Below are positions 8,410 to 15,855 of a DNA stretch of 24,666 nucleotides, in pieces. The position numbers and the translations under genes were made by a program. Under the pieces are notes generated by a model, which saw nothing but the letters and a program-made list of their open reading frames with translations, did not search any database and had not been told where the DNA came from. The first letter of the stretch is position 1. Each line of letters starts with the position of its first letter. The DNA comes from a virus: positions 1 to 24,666 of IMG/VR virus record IMGVR_UViG_3300018046_000007; one strand, written 5' to 3'.

Positions 8410-9022
8410 TATTCTTCATCCTCTGATTTTGTTTCCCAAACATTTCCACCGGTTCTTTCAAATTCTAAATCTTTAATTTTTTCCTGCGCTATAGTTTTCA
8501 TTGTCCAAAAAGCAAGCCATTGTCCTGAGGTAAGGTCTTTTGCTGGCTTACCAAAATAAGCAAAAGCTTCTTGGCTTGCCGCAAGCTTGAAACTTTCTCC
8601 AAGGTTTCGTCTGGCTTTTTTTTTAAATTAGTGTAAAGTACATCAAATTCTTCTTGTGTCAAGTCATCTAAATTTGAGCAGGTTTCTTTTTCAAAATTTA
8701 GATATTCCATAACTAAATCCGTCTTTATTCCTTTAGTAAGAAATTCCCTGAATTCAGAAATATTAACAAAAATAGGTTTTGTAGTGTCTTCGGGATCTCT
8801 AAGAGATAGGAATAACATTTGAGTTAAAACTTCTTCCTCATATGTAGTCATAGTCATTAAAGCAGCTTCAATTTTCTGGGCTTTAAATAATCTTTCAGCA
8901 GCAAAATTTGCAGCCTGCCTATCAGACTCAGACAGAATTTTCATTGCAACCTGAACGTCCGAGCCCGGCCATTTTAATAGCTTTATATTGTCACTACCAG
9001 CTAATATCTGTTTAAGATTCAT
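8409..9022 (-). CDS. Tail assembly chaperone, -1 frameshifted long form (gp41/gp41' type)
   Basis: Reading from the ATG at 9022, a -1 slip on A AAA AAG (8615-8621) joins 136 residues of the short form to a 68-residue extension in the other frame. That frame is fully open from the slip site to TAG at 8409-8411. It encodes a charged helical segment including FGKPAKDLTSGQWLAFWTMK and ends in EDEE. The total is 204 residues. Its stop overlaps the GTG start of the tape measure gene by one base, which explains a stretch (8409-8497) that would otherwise be empty. Lambda G/GT, P2 E/E' and Mu gp41 use the same device just before the tape measure gene. The slip itself is inferred. Confidence 0.8.
8498..9022 (-). 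CDS. Tail assembly chaperone, short form
   Basis: The unshifted product has 174 residues and is mostly helical and acidic (for example TTYEEEVLTQMLFLSLRD, about 59-76, and TQEEFDVLYTNLKKK, about 122-136). It lies between the tube and tape-measure genes, the usual slot for the chaperone that coats the tape measure during tail assembly. After the lysine run at 134-136 the zero frame continues for 38 more residues to TGA at 8498-8500. The ATG is preceded by AAGGAG in the loop of a small hairpin (9024-9048). Family membership is inferred from position, length and the frameshift site; sequence similarity to Mu gp41 is not obvious by eye. Confidence 0.78.
   Translation of the reverse strand: MNLKQILAGSDNIKLLKWPGSDVQVAMKILSESDRQAANFAAERLFKAQKIEAALMTMTTYEEEVLTQMLFLSLRDPEDTTKPIFVNISEFREFLTKGIKTDLVMEYLNFEKETCSNLDDLTQEEFDVLYTNLKKKPDETLEKVSSLRQAKKLLLILVSQQKTLPQDNGLLFGQ
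8615..8621 (-). promoter_or_regulatory. Slippery site for programmed -1 frameshift
   Basis: On the minus strand the codons read TTA AAA AAA AAG CCA. A AAA AAG fits X XXY YYZ and is among the most slippery heptamers known in bacteria; it lies in a run of nine A. A 5-bp stem with a 3-base loop (8574-8586) follows about 29 bases later, further away than typical stimulators. Confidence 0.78.
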
Positions 9023-9023
9023 C

Positions 9024-9048
9024 TTAACCTCTCCTTTTCTTAGGTTAA
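9024..9048 (-). promoter_or_regulatory. Hairpin presenting the chaperone ribosome-binding site
   Basis: On the minus strand TTAACCT (9042-9048) pairs with AGGTTAA (9024-9030), a perfect 7-bp stem. The 11-base loop AAGAAAAGGAG contains the Shine-Dalgarno core. The ATG at 9022 begins one base after the stem, so initiation depends on this local fold. The rest of the 139-base gap (9049-9161) is AT-rich and shows no gene. Confidence 0.5.
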
Positions 9049-9161
9049 ATGTGGATTTTTACTACGAGGATTTTTTTTATTTTAAAACGAAATGGCGGGG
9101 TGTTATGGCAACAATACTAATAATTTTAGCCTCTGGAACGATAAAGTTTGAAACTACCTAC

Positions 9162-9461
9162 TCATATGACATTGCCTTTTAAAATATAGGCAAAACAATC
9201 ATAGCCACTAAGAGTAGTGACTGCAGTACGAACATACAAATCTTCCCAATCATCTAATTTTTCCATATCTTCTTGGTCAACTTCTACTAAATCACCAGAT
9301 ACAATACTTCCGGGAATAGGCTCTATAGTATAATAACCTTTACCTTTATATATTTTTTTCCAGTTTTGTAACCAGTCCTTTGCAAAAAGGATAGGGACAT
9401 GTCCAAGGACTTTATCATCCAAGGCCTCGTCCCTGAGAGTGCCATAAACAAAAATATACAT
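9162..9461 (-). CDS. Gamma-glutamylcyclotransferase-like (GGCT/AIG2 fold) protein
   Basis: A 99-residue protein with the hallmarks of the GGCT/AIG2/GGACT superfamily. It opens with FVYGTLR (residues 4-10), the substrate-binding loop, and has a GDLVEVD strand (56-62). It also has KLDDWEDLYVRTAV (68-81), matching the LDxxE...Y.R motif, so E73 is the predicted catalytic Glu. Known members turn gamma-glutamyl amines, gamma-glutamyl peptides or glutathione into 5-oxoproline plus the released amine. The start shares a base with the tube gene's stop (TAATG), so it is made with the tail proteins. Its role in the phage is unknown; it could modify a virion or host molecule. It is somewhat shorter than typical members. 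Confidence 0.78.
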   Translation of the reverse strand: MYIFVYGTLRDEALDDKVLGHVPILFAKDWLQNWKKIYKGKGYYTIEPIPGSIVSGDLVEVDQEDMEKLDDWEDLYVRTAVTTLSGYDCFAYILKGNVI

Positions 9462-9844
9462 TAGGCAGGAAGTAACTGATCACCAAAATTTCCATTACGT
9501 GATTCAGCAATCCATTTAATGGTCCTTTTGGCAACGGTTTCCATATCAAAATCAAGGTCGCCAATTTCTTTAAAATAAACATTTCCAAAATCAATTCTTT
9601 GGCCACCATCTATATCTATTGTAAGAGTACCACCGTTAAAGTTTTCAAAAATAACAGTCTCATCACTTTCATAAGGCTGTTCATAGACAAATTCCCCTGA
9701 ATAACGTTGTGTTTTCTGGGCCTCTCCAGTCCAGTACATTTGTTTTACCTGAACGAACTGCTCACGGGAATCTTCCTTGACCTTAGAGATTTTAATAGTC
9801 TTACCATTAAGCTCTAAATAAGCACGTGTTACATATCTCGACAT
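9461..9844 (-). CDS. Tail tube protein (Mu gpM type)
   Basis: A 127-residue protein immediately after the sheath gene, the standard place for the inner tail tube subunit of contractile tails. It is beta-rich: AYLELNGKTIKISKVKED (about 8-25), an acidic exposed stretch YESDETVIFENFNGGTLTID, and KEIGDLDFDMETVAKRTIKW at about 92-111. Length fits Mu gpM (118 residues). A strong AAGGAG site lies 7 bases before the ATG. Family similarity is moderate by eye; position and size carry the call. Confidence 0.75.
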   Translation of the reverse strand: MSRYVTRAYLELNGKTIKISKVKEDSREQFVQVKQMYWTGEAQKTQRYSGEFVYEQPYESDETVIFENFNGGTLTIDIDGGQRIDFGNVYFKEIGDLDFDMETVAKRTIKWIAESRNGNFGDQLLPA

Positions 9845-9854
9845 ATTTTACTCC

Positions 9855-11315
9855 TTATATATTTACCTGAATATTAACTGCAATTACATGTAATCCAACA
9901 ACGACATTAACCGGAACAGTTACATCTACACGACCTATTGTACCAGTATCAGGTACCGCTGTGATATTAGCACTATAAAGGGTGGTGTTTTGCAAAATTC
10001 CATTAGCCTCTAACGTATAAGTGGTTTGAGCCACGTTGGACACAATTGATTTTAAAATTCTTGGAGATAATTGTACCCGCTGGAAATTGTTGCTTAAATT
10101 ATCTACAATCTCTTCCGTGACATAATCAATTGTACGAATCGTGTTTATGTCCTTAAGAGTCGGGTCGGGAAGATCCTGTGCATTAACTGTATATGTACTG
10201 ACTGCCCTGCAAATGGCAACCTGTTCACCCGGTACCACTATAAGGGGTGTAACTCCACCTTGTAATAATGTTTGACAAATATTATTAAAAAATCTATCAT
10301 TTATTTCTGGAGGAACCACACTTGTAAGTACAAGATCATCATAAGGAACATTAACGTTTGTATTTGAACTCAACGGAATCGTTGCTCCATAAGCTCCAGA
10401 TAATTTAATGGAACTGTTTTTAGGATAACCGGTACCTGTTGCATAACTGATATATGCTAACGTTGTTCGGGCATCGTCCAGGGCCAGGGCAGCAGCCAAA
10501 ACGGCTGATGTACTTGAAAATTCCTTATCTGTATATGCAACAACCTGCACTGCGGGCCGCTGTTCCACGGGTCCAGATCTAAAAGCCAAAATGGTCTCAA
10601 TGTAGGCTGGAGTAGATGTATCATCTAGGGCATTAATAATTATGGTGTGACTTGAGGCAGCCAACGTAGCTGCATATGTGTTTGGCGTTAGGTAATTTGA
10701 AAAACCAGACGCATAAGAACCAGATCCACCAGAAAATGCTGAAAACGTAATATAAGTAGAATCTGTAGATATTCTGATATTATTACTCTGGGTCCCTGCA
10801 CAAACCGAGGTAAGTGTCACTCCTTCGGAGGCTACAGCAGTACACGGTATTTGTCCTGCATAAGAATTAATTATATTCACAATTGATATAGCAGAAATTC
10901 CTGTTGATGGAACTGAAACGGGAATCGTTACATCATCAATAAAAATATTAACATTGAAAGCTCCAGGAGCCGATACAGACGTCATTGTTGATGTAGCATA
11001 ACTATTAGTTGTTTTGTCAGCCACACAAAGGATACTTAAATCTACATTAGGATTAGCAGTATAAGCTGCTGTAGCAGCAAGGTGTGCTGGAGTTCCTAAA
11101 CCACAATACAAAATTACATCTGATATATCATTTACTTGCACAATGGAATTATCAGCTGCAATCCCGTTTGGGTTGGTTGAAGAATTAGTGTTTATTTGTG
11201 CTACTAGTAAACACTCATCATTGATTGGTGTTAAATTACTGGTGGTAACAGATTCCTGAGAGTAAACTCCCGGGACAACAACATTGTTTGGAACTGTTTG
11301 AAATGTAAAAGCCAT
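9855..11315 (-). CDS. Tail sheath protein (Mu gpL type)
   Basis: A 486-residue contractile sheath protein. The N-terminus has PNNVVVPGVYSQESVTTSNL (9-28), the typical 'PGVY' start of sheath proteins. The C-terminal conserved domain contains NDRFFNNICQTLLQGGVTP (about 333-351), then the AVSTYTVN, DPTLKDINTIRTIDYVTEEI (about 385-404) segment found in Mu gpL-like sheaths. A serine/glycine-rich middle (about 180-220) probably forms the surface-exposed insertion. Its presence makes the particle a contractile-tailed phage. GAGGATATAAATTATG provides the ribosome site. Confidence 0.92.
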   Translation of the reverse strand: MAFTFQTVPNNVVVPGVYSQESVTTSNLTPINDECLLVAQINTNSSTNPNGIAADNSIVQVNDISDVILYCGLGTPAHLAATAAYTANPNVDLSILCVADKTTNSYATSTMTSVSAPGAFNVNIFIDDVTIPVSVPSTGISAISIVNIINSYAGQIPCTAVASEGVTLTSVCAGTQSNNIRISTDSTYITFSAFSGGSGSYASGFSNYLTPNTYAATLAASSHTIIINALDDTSTPAYIETILAFRSGPVEQRPAVQVVAYTDKEFSSTSAVLAAALALDDARTTLAYISYATGTGYPKNSSIKLSGAYGATIPLSSNTNVNVPYDDLVLTSVVPPEINDRFFNNICQTLLQGGVTPLIVVPGEQVAICRAVSTYTVNAQDLPDPTLKDINTIRTIDYVTEEIVDNLSNNFQRVQLSPRILKSIVSNVAQTTYTLEANGILQNTTLYSANITAVPDTGTIGRVDVTVPVNVVVGLHVIAVNIQVNI

Positions 11316-11329
11316 AATTTATATCCTCG

Positions 11330-11890
11330 TTACGCAAGCTCTAAAATTGCTGCGGTTGTAGAATCCCCTGTTGGTGGTATACCTGCATTTGGTTCCAGCC
11401 AGTATGATAAATCGATACCTGTAAGAGGTCCAGTCGACATCTGTTCCGGTGGAAAATAATCTGTATTATATGACATCCAAAATTCTAAGTTAAACAAACG
11501 GAAACCAGCTTCTGCCAACTTTTTACTGGTTATATTTCTAAATTTTTTAGGAATCATCCTATTTTGTAAATCTAAACCAAAATCCTGCAAAATTAAATAA
11601 TCTTGTATTTTTTCAATCAGATTATAACAAATTTCCATTCTCTCAAAATCACCCTTCTTTTCCGCCTTCCCTACAAAAGATACTATTAAAAGCATTGATA
11701 CTGTTGTTTTCCAATTATAGGTTACATTATTTACTAATTTTCCCTCCGCCTCAGTAATTACAATATTACATGCAGGTATTGGAAAATTTATTTGCCCATC
11801 TATTAAATCTTTATATCCTATATCTTTTACGTCTAAACCTTGGGACTTTAACGATTTAGCAATCCTTTTTGTAAGTTCTGAAAGCAACAT
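11330..11890 (-). CDS. Mu gp37-like neck/tail-terminator protein (DUF1834)
   Basis: The ATG at 11888-11890 is preferred over an upstream in-frame ATG at 11926: it has AGGA 8 bases upstream and follows the gp36 stop by one base, whereas the upstream start would overlap gp36 by 35 bases. The product has 186 residues beginning MLLSELTKRIAKSLKSQG. It has a beta core (NIVITEAEGK, TTVSMLLIVSF), a helix with FERMEICYNLIEKIQDYLI (about 92-110) and FRLFNLEFWMSYNTDYF near 130-146. This fits DUF1834/gp37, which lies between gp36 and the sheath in Mu. The C-terminus (YWLEPN onward) looks flexible. Confidence 0.7.
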   Translation of the reverse strand: MLLSELTKRIAKSLKSQGLDVKDIGYKDLIDGQINFPIPACNIVITEAEGKLVNNVTYNWKTTVSMLLIVSFVGKAEKKGDFERMEICYNLIEKIQDYLILQDFGLDLQNRMIPKKFRNITSKKLAEAGFRLFNLEFWMSYNTDYFPPEQMSTGPLTGIDLSYWLEPNAGIPPTGDSTTAAILELA

Positions 11891-11891
11891 T

Positions 11892-12404
11892 TTAAATCCT
11901 GTACTGCTGCCAGCTATTTTGTCCAAAACCAGCTGCTGTATTAGGAGCTCCTACAACCTGAGGTTGAAAAGCTTGCCCTGTTCCAGCAGGTGCTGCTCGT
12001 GTAAAAACATCTGCCCAATGTGAACGATTAGATGCAAAAAATGTTGGTTCAGATGTGGTTGGAAAAGGATTTATTTTCCCTTGCTGTATAGCAACTAAAA
12101 GTTTTGTACAATAATTATAATCAGCCAAAACTGGTTCAGGTAATGTTCTTGTTAATTGTCTCTTGTATAAATAATATACAGATATTCTCGCACATAAATC
12201 CTGAATCATTGCTGGATAAGGCGCAACTATAGGAACTGTATACCTGCCTCTTACATAGCTATCTATCAGATCCGACGCTTGAGTAATTACATATGTAATC
12301 ATATCTTGATTAATCTGCTCAAGACCCGGGTCATCTGTAGTCTGCTCCAGAATCTCTGGTGGAGCATATACTATAAGATCTTGCAATGTACAATATAGTG
12401 ACAT
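11892..12404 (-). CDS. Mu gp36-like head completion/adaptor protein (DUF1320)
   Basis: A 170-residue protein with the DUF1320 pattern: TLQDLIVYAPPEILEQTTDD (6-25), a long helix with VITQASDLIDSYVRGRYTVP (about 39-58), then PAMIQDLCARISVYYLYKRQ (about 64-83). Such proteins form the adaptor ring under the portal. The C-terminal 60 residues are polar and Gln/Ala/Gly-rich. Start codon with AAGGATTACAA upstream. The 104-base gap from the capsid gene carries stem-loops rather than a gene. Confidence 0.8.
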   Translation of the reverse strand: MSLYCTLQDLIVYAPPEILEQTTDDPGLEQINQDMITYVITQASDLIDSYVRGRYTVPIVAPYPAMIQDLCARISVYYLYKRQLTRTLPEPVLADYNYCTKLLVAIQQGKINPFPTTSEPTFFASNRSHWADVFTRAAPAGTGQAFQPQVVGAPNTAAGFGQNSWQQYRI

Positions 12405-12430
12405 TTGTAATCCTTAAAAATTTAAAGGTT

Positions 12431-12454
12431 GGGACTCTATTTTAGTAGAGTCCC
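12431..12454 (-). terminator. Strong stem-loop 3' of the major capsid gene (possible partial terminator)
   Basis: GGGACTCTA (12431-12439) and TAGAGTCCC (12446-12454) form a perfect 9-bp stem with a 6-base loop. In the direction of transcription (leftward) the stem is followed by AACCTTTAAATTTTT, so the U-run is not immediate. It may attenuate transcription or protect the capsid mRNA 3' end; full termination would silence the tail genes. Confidence 0.5.
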
Positions 12455-12462
12455 GGGGACCC

Positions 12463-12499
12463 GCTACGAAAGTGAAAGGAGGGCGATAACTCCCGTAGC
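12463..12499 (-). other. Second stem-loop after the capsid gene
   Basis: GCTACG (12463-12468) pairs with CGTAGC (12494-12499). Inside it GGAG (12478-12481) pairs with CTCC (12490-12493), leaving a 9-base bulge and an 8-base loop. Together with the adjacent 9-bp stem it makes most of the capsid-gp36 gap a structured RNA. Confidence 0.4.
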
Positions 12500-12508
12500 T
12501 AACTAATA

Positions 12509-13543
12509 TTAGGCGATCGTCCTTGTCCAGAGATAACCTACATCGGCCTGTACTGGAACGACTTCGATCCACTCCGATGCCTCATACACGGTCTGGTGAT
12601 TCCATTCTTCGCGATAGGAAATCAACCGACGCCAGGTATTTCCATCATAAGCTACTCTATATTGATACCCAACAGAGAGCTGCTTTAATCCAGCGGCTGC
12701 GGGACGATAGAAAAGGAATGCCATCCCCTTACCGGAATTAGCCTGTGAATCCCAAATGGACTTCATAACAGGGCTATTTACAGTTGAGACGTTATCTTTC
12801 GATGGTGAAGTGATTGCCTTACCAACTATAACATTCTCGATACCTAGCATCTGAGCAAGAACGTTTGGTGTAACGATTGCAGGATTACCAGCTTCTTTCT
12901 GTGAAAATTTTATTCTTTGCAAAGTCGGTTCGTTCATCAATAGATTATAAAATGTTGCGTAATCCATTAATAGACTATTTGGATCTATACCAGTCTTTTG
13001 CTGAATGTTAAATTTAGCTGTAAGAATATCCTTAATAAAATTAGACGTAGTACTATCTGATGCACCAACTTCTAGCCAACTACCCGCACCATTAGTGGGA
13101 ACTGATCCGCCAGCTGTACCATCAGCAAAAACAGTTGTTCCACCGAGAATTGAGTTGGCGACGAGGACCTCACGATAAAGATCCAATTTATCGGACACAA
13201 GTAAAATTGTGTCTTGAATTGGCTGAATAGGAGCATTACCTGGTTGTTGAGATGCAAAGAAAAGCTCATCTACAACCACACCACCAGCAGCAATTTCAAC
13301 TGGATCCAGGTTTTGATAAGACAGCGACCAATCAACGCGCGGGGCAGTTGTACCGGGTGCTCTGATTTTTGCTGCGTTTGTAAACCACGGCTGTTTGTTG
13401 TATTTAGCAACTTTAGTCTGATAGTTTAAACCATTAATAAGCGGAAATACTGAGTCTGCAACATACTCTGCGTTGCGGTATAATGTAGATACGTTTTGCA
13501 GTGCACCACGTACAACTACACTGGAAATTACTGGAAAAGCCAT
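12509..13543 (-). CDS. Major capsid protein
   Basis: A 344-residue major head protein, in HK97-fold style. It has the N-terminal arm with SVVVRGALQNVSTLYRNAEY (8-27), VADSVFPLI (28-36), a beta segment with PRVDWSLSYQNLDPVEIA, a long helix with DTILLVSDKLDLYREVLVAN (about 109-128), and DSTTSNFIKDILTAKFNIQQ (about 161-180). It also has the ANSILGG and NVLAQMLGIENVIVGKAI segments common to the P22-coat-5-like or gpE-type phage heads. It follows the protease and the decoration-like gene, as expected. AACAGGAG supplies the ribosome site, in a leader duplicated in front of the previous gene. Length and order match Mu gpT (305 residues) approximately. Confidence 0.88.
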   Translation of the reverse strand: MAFPVISSVVVRGALQNVSTLYRNAEYVADSVFPLINGLNYQTKVAKYNKQPWFTNAAKIRAPGTTAPRVDWSLSYQNLDPVEIAAGGVVVDELFFASQQPGNAPIQPIQDTILLVSDKLDLYREVLVANSILGGTTVFADGTAGGSVPTNGAGSWLEVGASDSTTSNFIKDILTAKFNIQQKTGIDPNSLLMDYATFYNLLMNEPTLQRIKFSQKEAGNPAIVTPNVLAQMLGIENVIVGKAITSPSKDNVSTVNSPVMKSIWDSQANSGKGMAFLFYRPAAAGLKQLSVGYQYRVAYDGNTWRRLISYREEWNHQTVYEASEWIEVVPVQADVGYLWTRTIA

Positions 13544-13548
13544 ATTTA

Positions 13549-13575
13549 ACTCCTGTTAATTTACAAGTTTAAGTT
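13549..13575 (-). repeat. Duplicated 27-base leader, copy 1 (before capsid gene)
   Basis: The 27 bases here are identical to 13996-14022. On the minus strand each copy ends in AACAGGAGT and is followed by xxAATATGGC, so the repeat carries the ribosome site of the capsid gene. Confidence 0.9.
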
Positions 13576-13594
13576 TACTTTAATACTGATACAA

Positions 13595-13990
13595 TTACTG
13601 TGCTTTTGGGGCACCAATAGCATCAATTAGACGAACAGTTATAATATCACCTGAGGTAGTGGCCGCTTCAAGGGCAATAGCTCTTGCAAGACCGTTTACA
13701 CCCGATGTATCCAGCGCCAAGGTTGCCAGACCTGTTCCAGTCGCACCTCTAAGGATTGTTCCAACTGCATAAGAACTATCAGCTGTTACTTTGCATACAC
13801 CGGCGTAAGCGACCTCGCACGCACTGGCAAGGGGTGGAACAGAAACTGCAATACCAGCGATATTATTAGTACCGTCAGGCATATTACAAGATGTACCATC
13901 CGTAGTAATAACAAAAATTGGGGTGGTTGCAGCAGATACAGTTGAGTCTGCAAGTAAAGTCATAGACTGATAATTTAATACATAAGCCAT
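13595..13990 (-). CDS. Capsid decoration-like protein (DUF2190-type)
   Basis: A 131-residue small, beta-rich, nearly uncharged protein, rich in Ala, Thr, Val and Gly: AGIAVSVPPLASACEVAYAG (about 45-64), VCKVTADSSYAVGTILRGAT (65-84), and a C-terminal TTSGDIITVRLIDA (about 111-124). This is the pattern of DUF2190/head decoration proteins that sit next to the major capsid gene: a capacity for constant 'cement' on the head surface. The position between protease/scaffold and capsid genes supports it. Strong AACAGGAG ribosome site. Confidence 0.7.
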   Translation of the reverse strand: MAYVLNYQSMTLLADSTVSAATTPIFVITTDGTSCNMPDGTNNIAGIAVSVPPLASACEVAYAGVCKVTADSSYAVGTILRGATGTGLATLALDTSGVNGLARAIALEAATTSGDIITVRLIDAIGAPKAQ

Positions 13991-13995
13991 ATTCT

Positions 13996-14022
13996 ACTCC
14001 TGTTAATTTACAAGTTTAAGTT
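13996..14022 (-). repeat. Duplicated 27-base leader, copy 2 (before decoration gene)
   Basis: Exact copy of 13549-13575. It overlaps the last two bases of the upstream protease gene's stop region and supplies the ribosome site of the decoration-like gene. Confidence 0.9.
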
Positions 14023-15853
14023 ATCTAACAAAGGGTCCTGCAATATTTTCGAAACCTGATCGAATATAGTCTGCAGTTTCTTTTGGGTGTTTAATTCTTA
14101 CTATATCAAGTGCTTCATGATATTTAAAATCAGGATTTTTTTCCTGAACCTTTTTTATTTCTTCTTCAACAAAATTTGCTGGGGGTATTGGAGCTGGTGT
14201 CTTACCAACCAAAAGCTCTTCAAAAATCATTGTTTTAGGAAGAGATTCTAAATATTCTTTGTATTCCTGTAACTGGGAATCAGGTTGATTTTCAATTTTT
14301 CCCTCGGCAAAGTCCGAGGCCTGGGCCTTGTCATAATCTGCACGCAGTTTCATATTTTTAATATGTAAATCTACATCCTTAGGCATAATCTGACCTGTAC
14401 CAACTAATTTATCAATAAACTCCGCATACTCGCTGACAACGGTTCGTTCGGCCTTAGATTTTAATTCTTCATTAAAAGATATCTGTTTTGCAAGTGTATC
14501 TTTTAATGCAGCCATTTCCGCACGCAGTTCTGCAATAGCCTTATTTTCAGAAACCTTAACTTCCTCTGAATGATTTATATTAAGTTCTGGGGCTTTTGTT
14601 TCATCTTTTTTATCTTCTTTTTTAGAATAATTTCCAGATGTAATAGCCACCGGCGCAGGCAGTAATGAATCTGAATGTTTTATAATTGAAGAAAACATTT
14701 TTGAATAATTGCAATTATCCGATTTCCATTCCTTATCGGCATCGTCATCGGAACCATCATCTTTTGCATAACAATGATGCATCATAGCGAGTCGTGAAAA
14801 TTCTTCTAGTTTTGCACTGATATCAACTCCGCTCTCCCCAGCTACCGGACTTGGTGCTGGGCACAAAGCTTCGATGCCCTTGCTCGCATAGGACTTAGCG
14901 TATTTAGCGTGGTCTATTTTAGAAATAGTCTTTTTATCTTTGATTGGCTCTGCCATAGTTGCTCCTGCTGGAAATTTTTGGTCAATTGTTTCTACTGTTG
15001 GTTTATCTTGTGACATGATACTGCCAGGGGCAGATCCATCATTAGCTTCTTTAAAATCTCTTGAAAGTTCTTCATAAGATTTTCCTAATCCTACAACCTT
15101 TGTAAAAAACTTCCAAAACTTAGATTCTTCTCTCATATTTGTTAATTCCTGTTTCATCGCATTAATATCTTCCATATTTTCACCAAAATTATAGGTTGTG
15201 TATTTTTCATTGGTAGCGAACGAGTGTGGTATAAGCCCCGGAACTGCGGGTTGTTTTGCCCCTAAAAAACCAATATGTCTAATGTTAAGATCCGGATAAA
15301 GAGAAATACTCCGCGGCCCATAACGTTTTGCTTTTACTGCATCAACAAACTCCGGTTGCAGGTCGCGAAGTTTAAGCCACAAATCTTTTCCTACGGTTTT
15401 TACTTTATCAATCCATCCCGAAGCAGGCGCATCATTAGACTCAGGATGCCCTAAAACGACGGGGGCAATTTTACGATTTGGATTATCAGGATCCGAAACT
15501 TTATTATATTGCTGTGCAATCATTTTTAAATCTCGTAGGTCCCACGTATGCTTTTTACCGTCCGAATCAACATGCTCTCCAGCCCGAAAGGCCTTAATCC
15601 AAGTAGTTCCACTCTCAGGATTTTTAAGTTCTGGGTCATCAGTTTCAATGCCCTCGTTAGGAATTACTGATTCTTTTTCCGAATAAACAGGCTGATCCCT
15701 GTGCATCTGTATCTCGCCCTTTATATCCGCATGTATTTCTGACGCCGGAATTTGTGTTTTTCGTGGATCCTGTCCACCAAGTTGGGCTTCCGAACCCAAT
15801 CGAACAACTGGATCTGAAGGTTCAAACAAATATTCCTCGTTATTAATAGCCAC
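14021..15853 (-). CDS. Mu gpI-like prohead protease fused to a scaffold domain (GTG start)
   Basis: A 610-residue protein. Residues about 84-206 match the Mu-like protease (phage I-like) domain: TWIKAFRAGEHVDSDGKKHT, then PVVLGHPESNDAPASGWI (131-148), LWLKLRDLQPEFVDAV (158-173), YGPRSISLYPD (178-188) and LGAKQPAVPGL (197-207). H136 and S182 or S184 are the likely catalytic residues. The C-terminal half is charged and helical (coiled-coil-like at about 430-480: ENKAIAELRAEMAALKDTLA) and probably acts as scaffold. An in-frame ATG at 15175 (residue 227) could start a separate 384-residue scaffold, as in Mu I/Z. The GTG at 15851-15853 has GGAG 7 bases upstream. Confidence 0.82.
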   Translation of the reverse strand: MAINNEEYLFEPSDPVVRLGSEAQLGGQDPRKTQIPASEIHADIKGEIQMHRDQPVYSEKESVIPNEGIETDDPELKNPESGTTWIKAFRAGEHVDSDGKKHTWDLRDLKMIAQQYNKVSDPDNPNRKIAPVVLGHPESNDAPASGWIDKVKTVGKDLWLKLRDLQPEFVDAVKAKRYGPRSISLYPDLNIRHIGFLGAKQPAVPGLIPHSFATNEKYTTYNFGENMEDINAMKQELTNMREESKFWKFFTKVVGLGKSYEELSRDFKEANDGSAPGSIMSQDKPTVETIDQKFPAGATMAEPIKDKKTISKIDHAKYAKSYASKGIEALCPAPSPVAGESGVDISAKLEEFSRLAMMHHCYAKDDGSDDDADKEWKSDNCNYSKMFSSIIKHSDSLLPAPVAITSGNYSKKEDKKDETKAPELNINHSEEVKVSENKAIAELRAEMAALKDTLAKQISFNEELKSKAERTVVSEYAEFIDKLVGTGQIMPKDVDLHIKNMKLRADYDKAQASDFAEGKIENQPDSQLQEYKEYLESLPKTMIFEELLVGKTPAPIPPANFVEEEIKKVQEKNPDFKYHEALDIVRIKHPKETADYIRSGFENIAGPFVR

Positions 15854-15855
15854 TA

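Noticed and set aside
9049-9161. Possible small gene in the GGCT-chaperone gap
   Set aside because: All three minus-strand frames have early stops and no convincing start; the A/T runs do not form a terminator stem.
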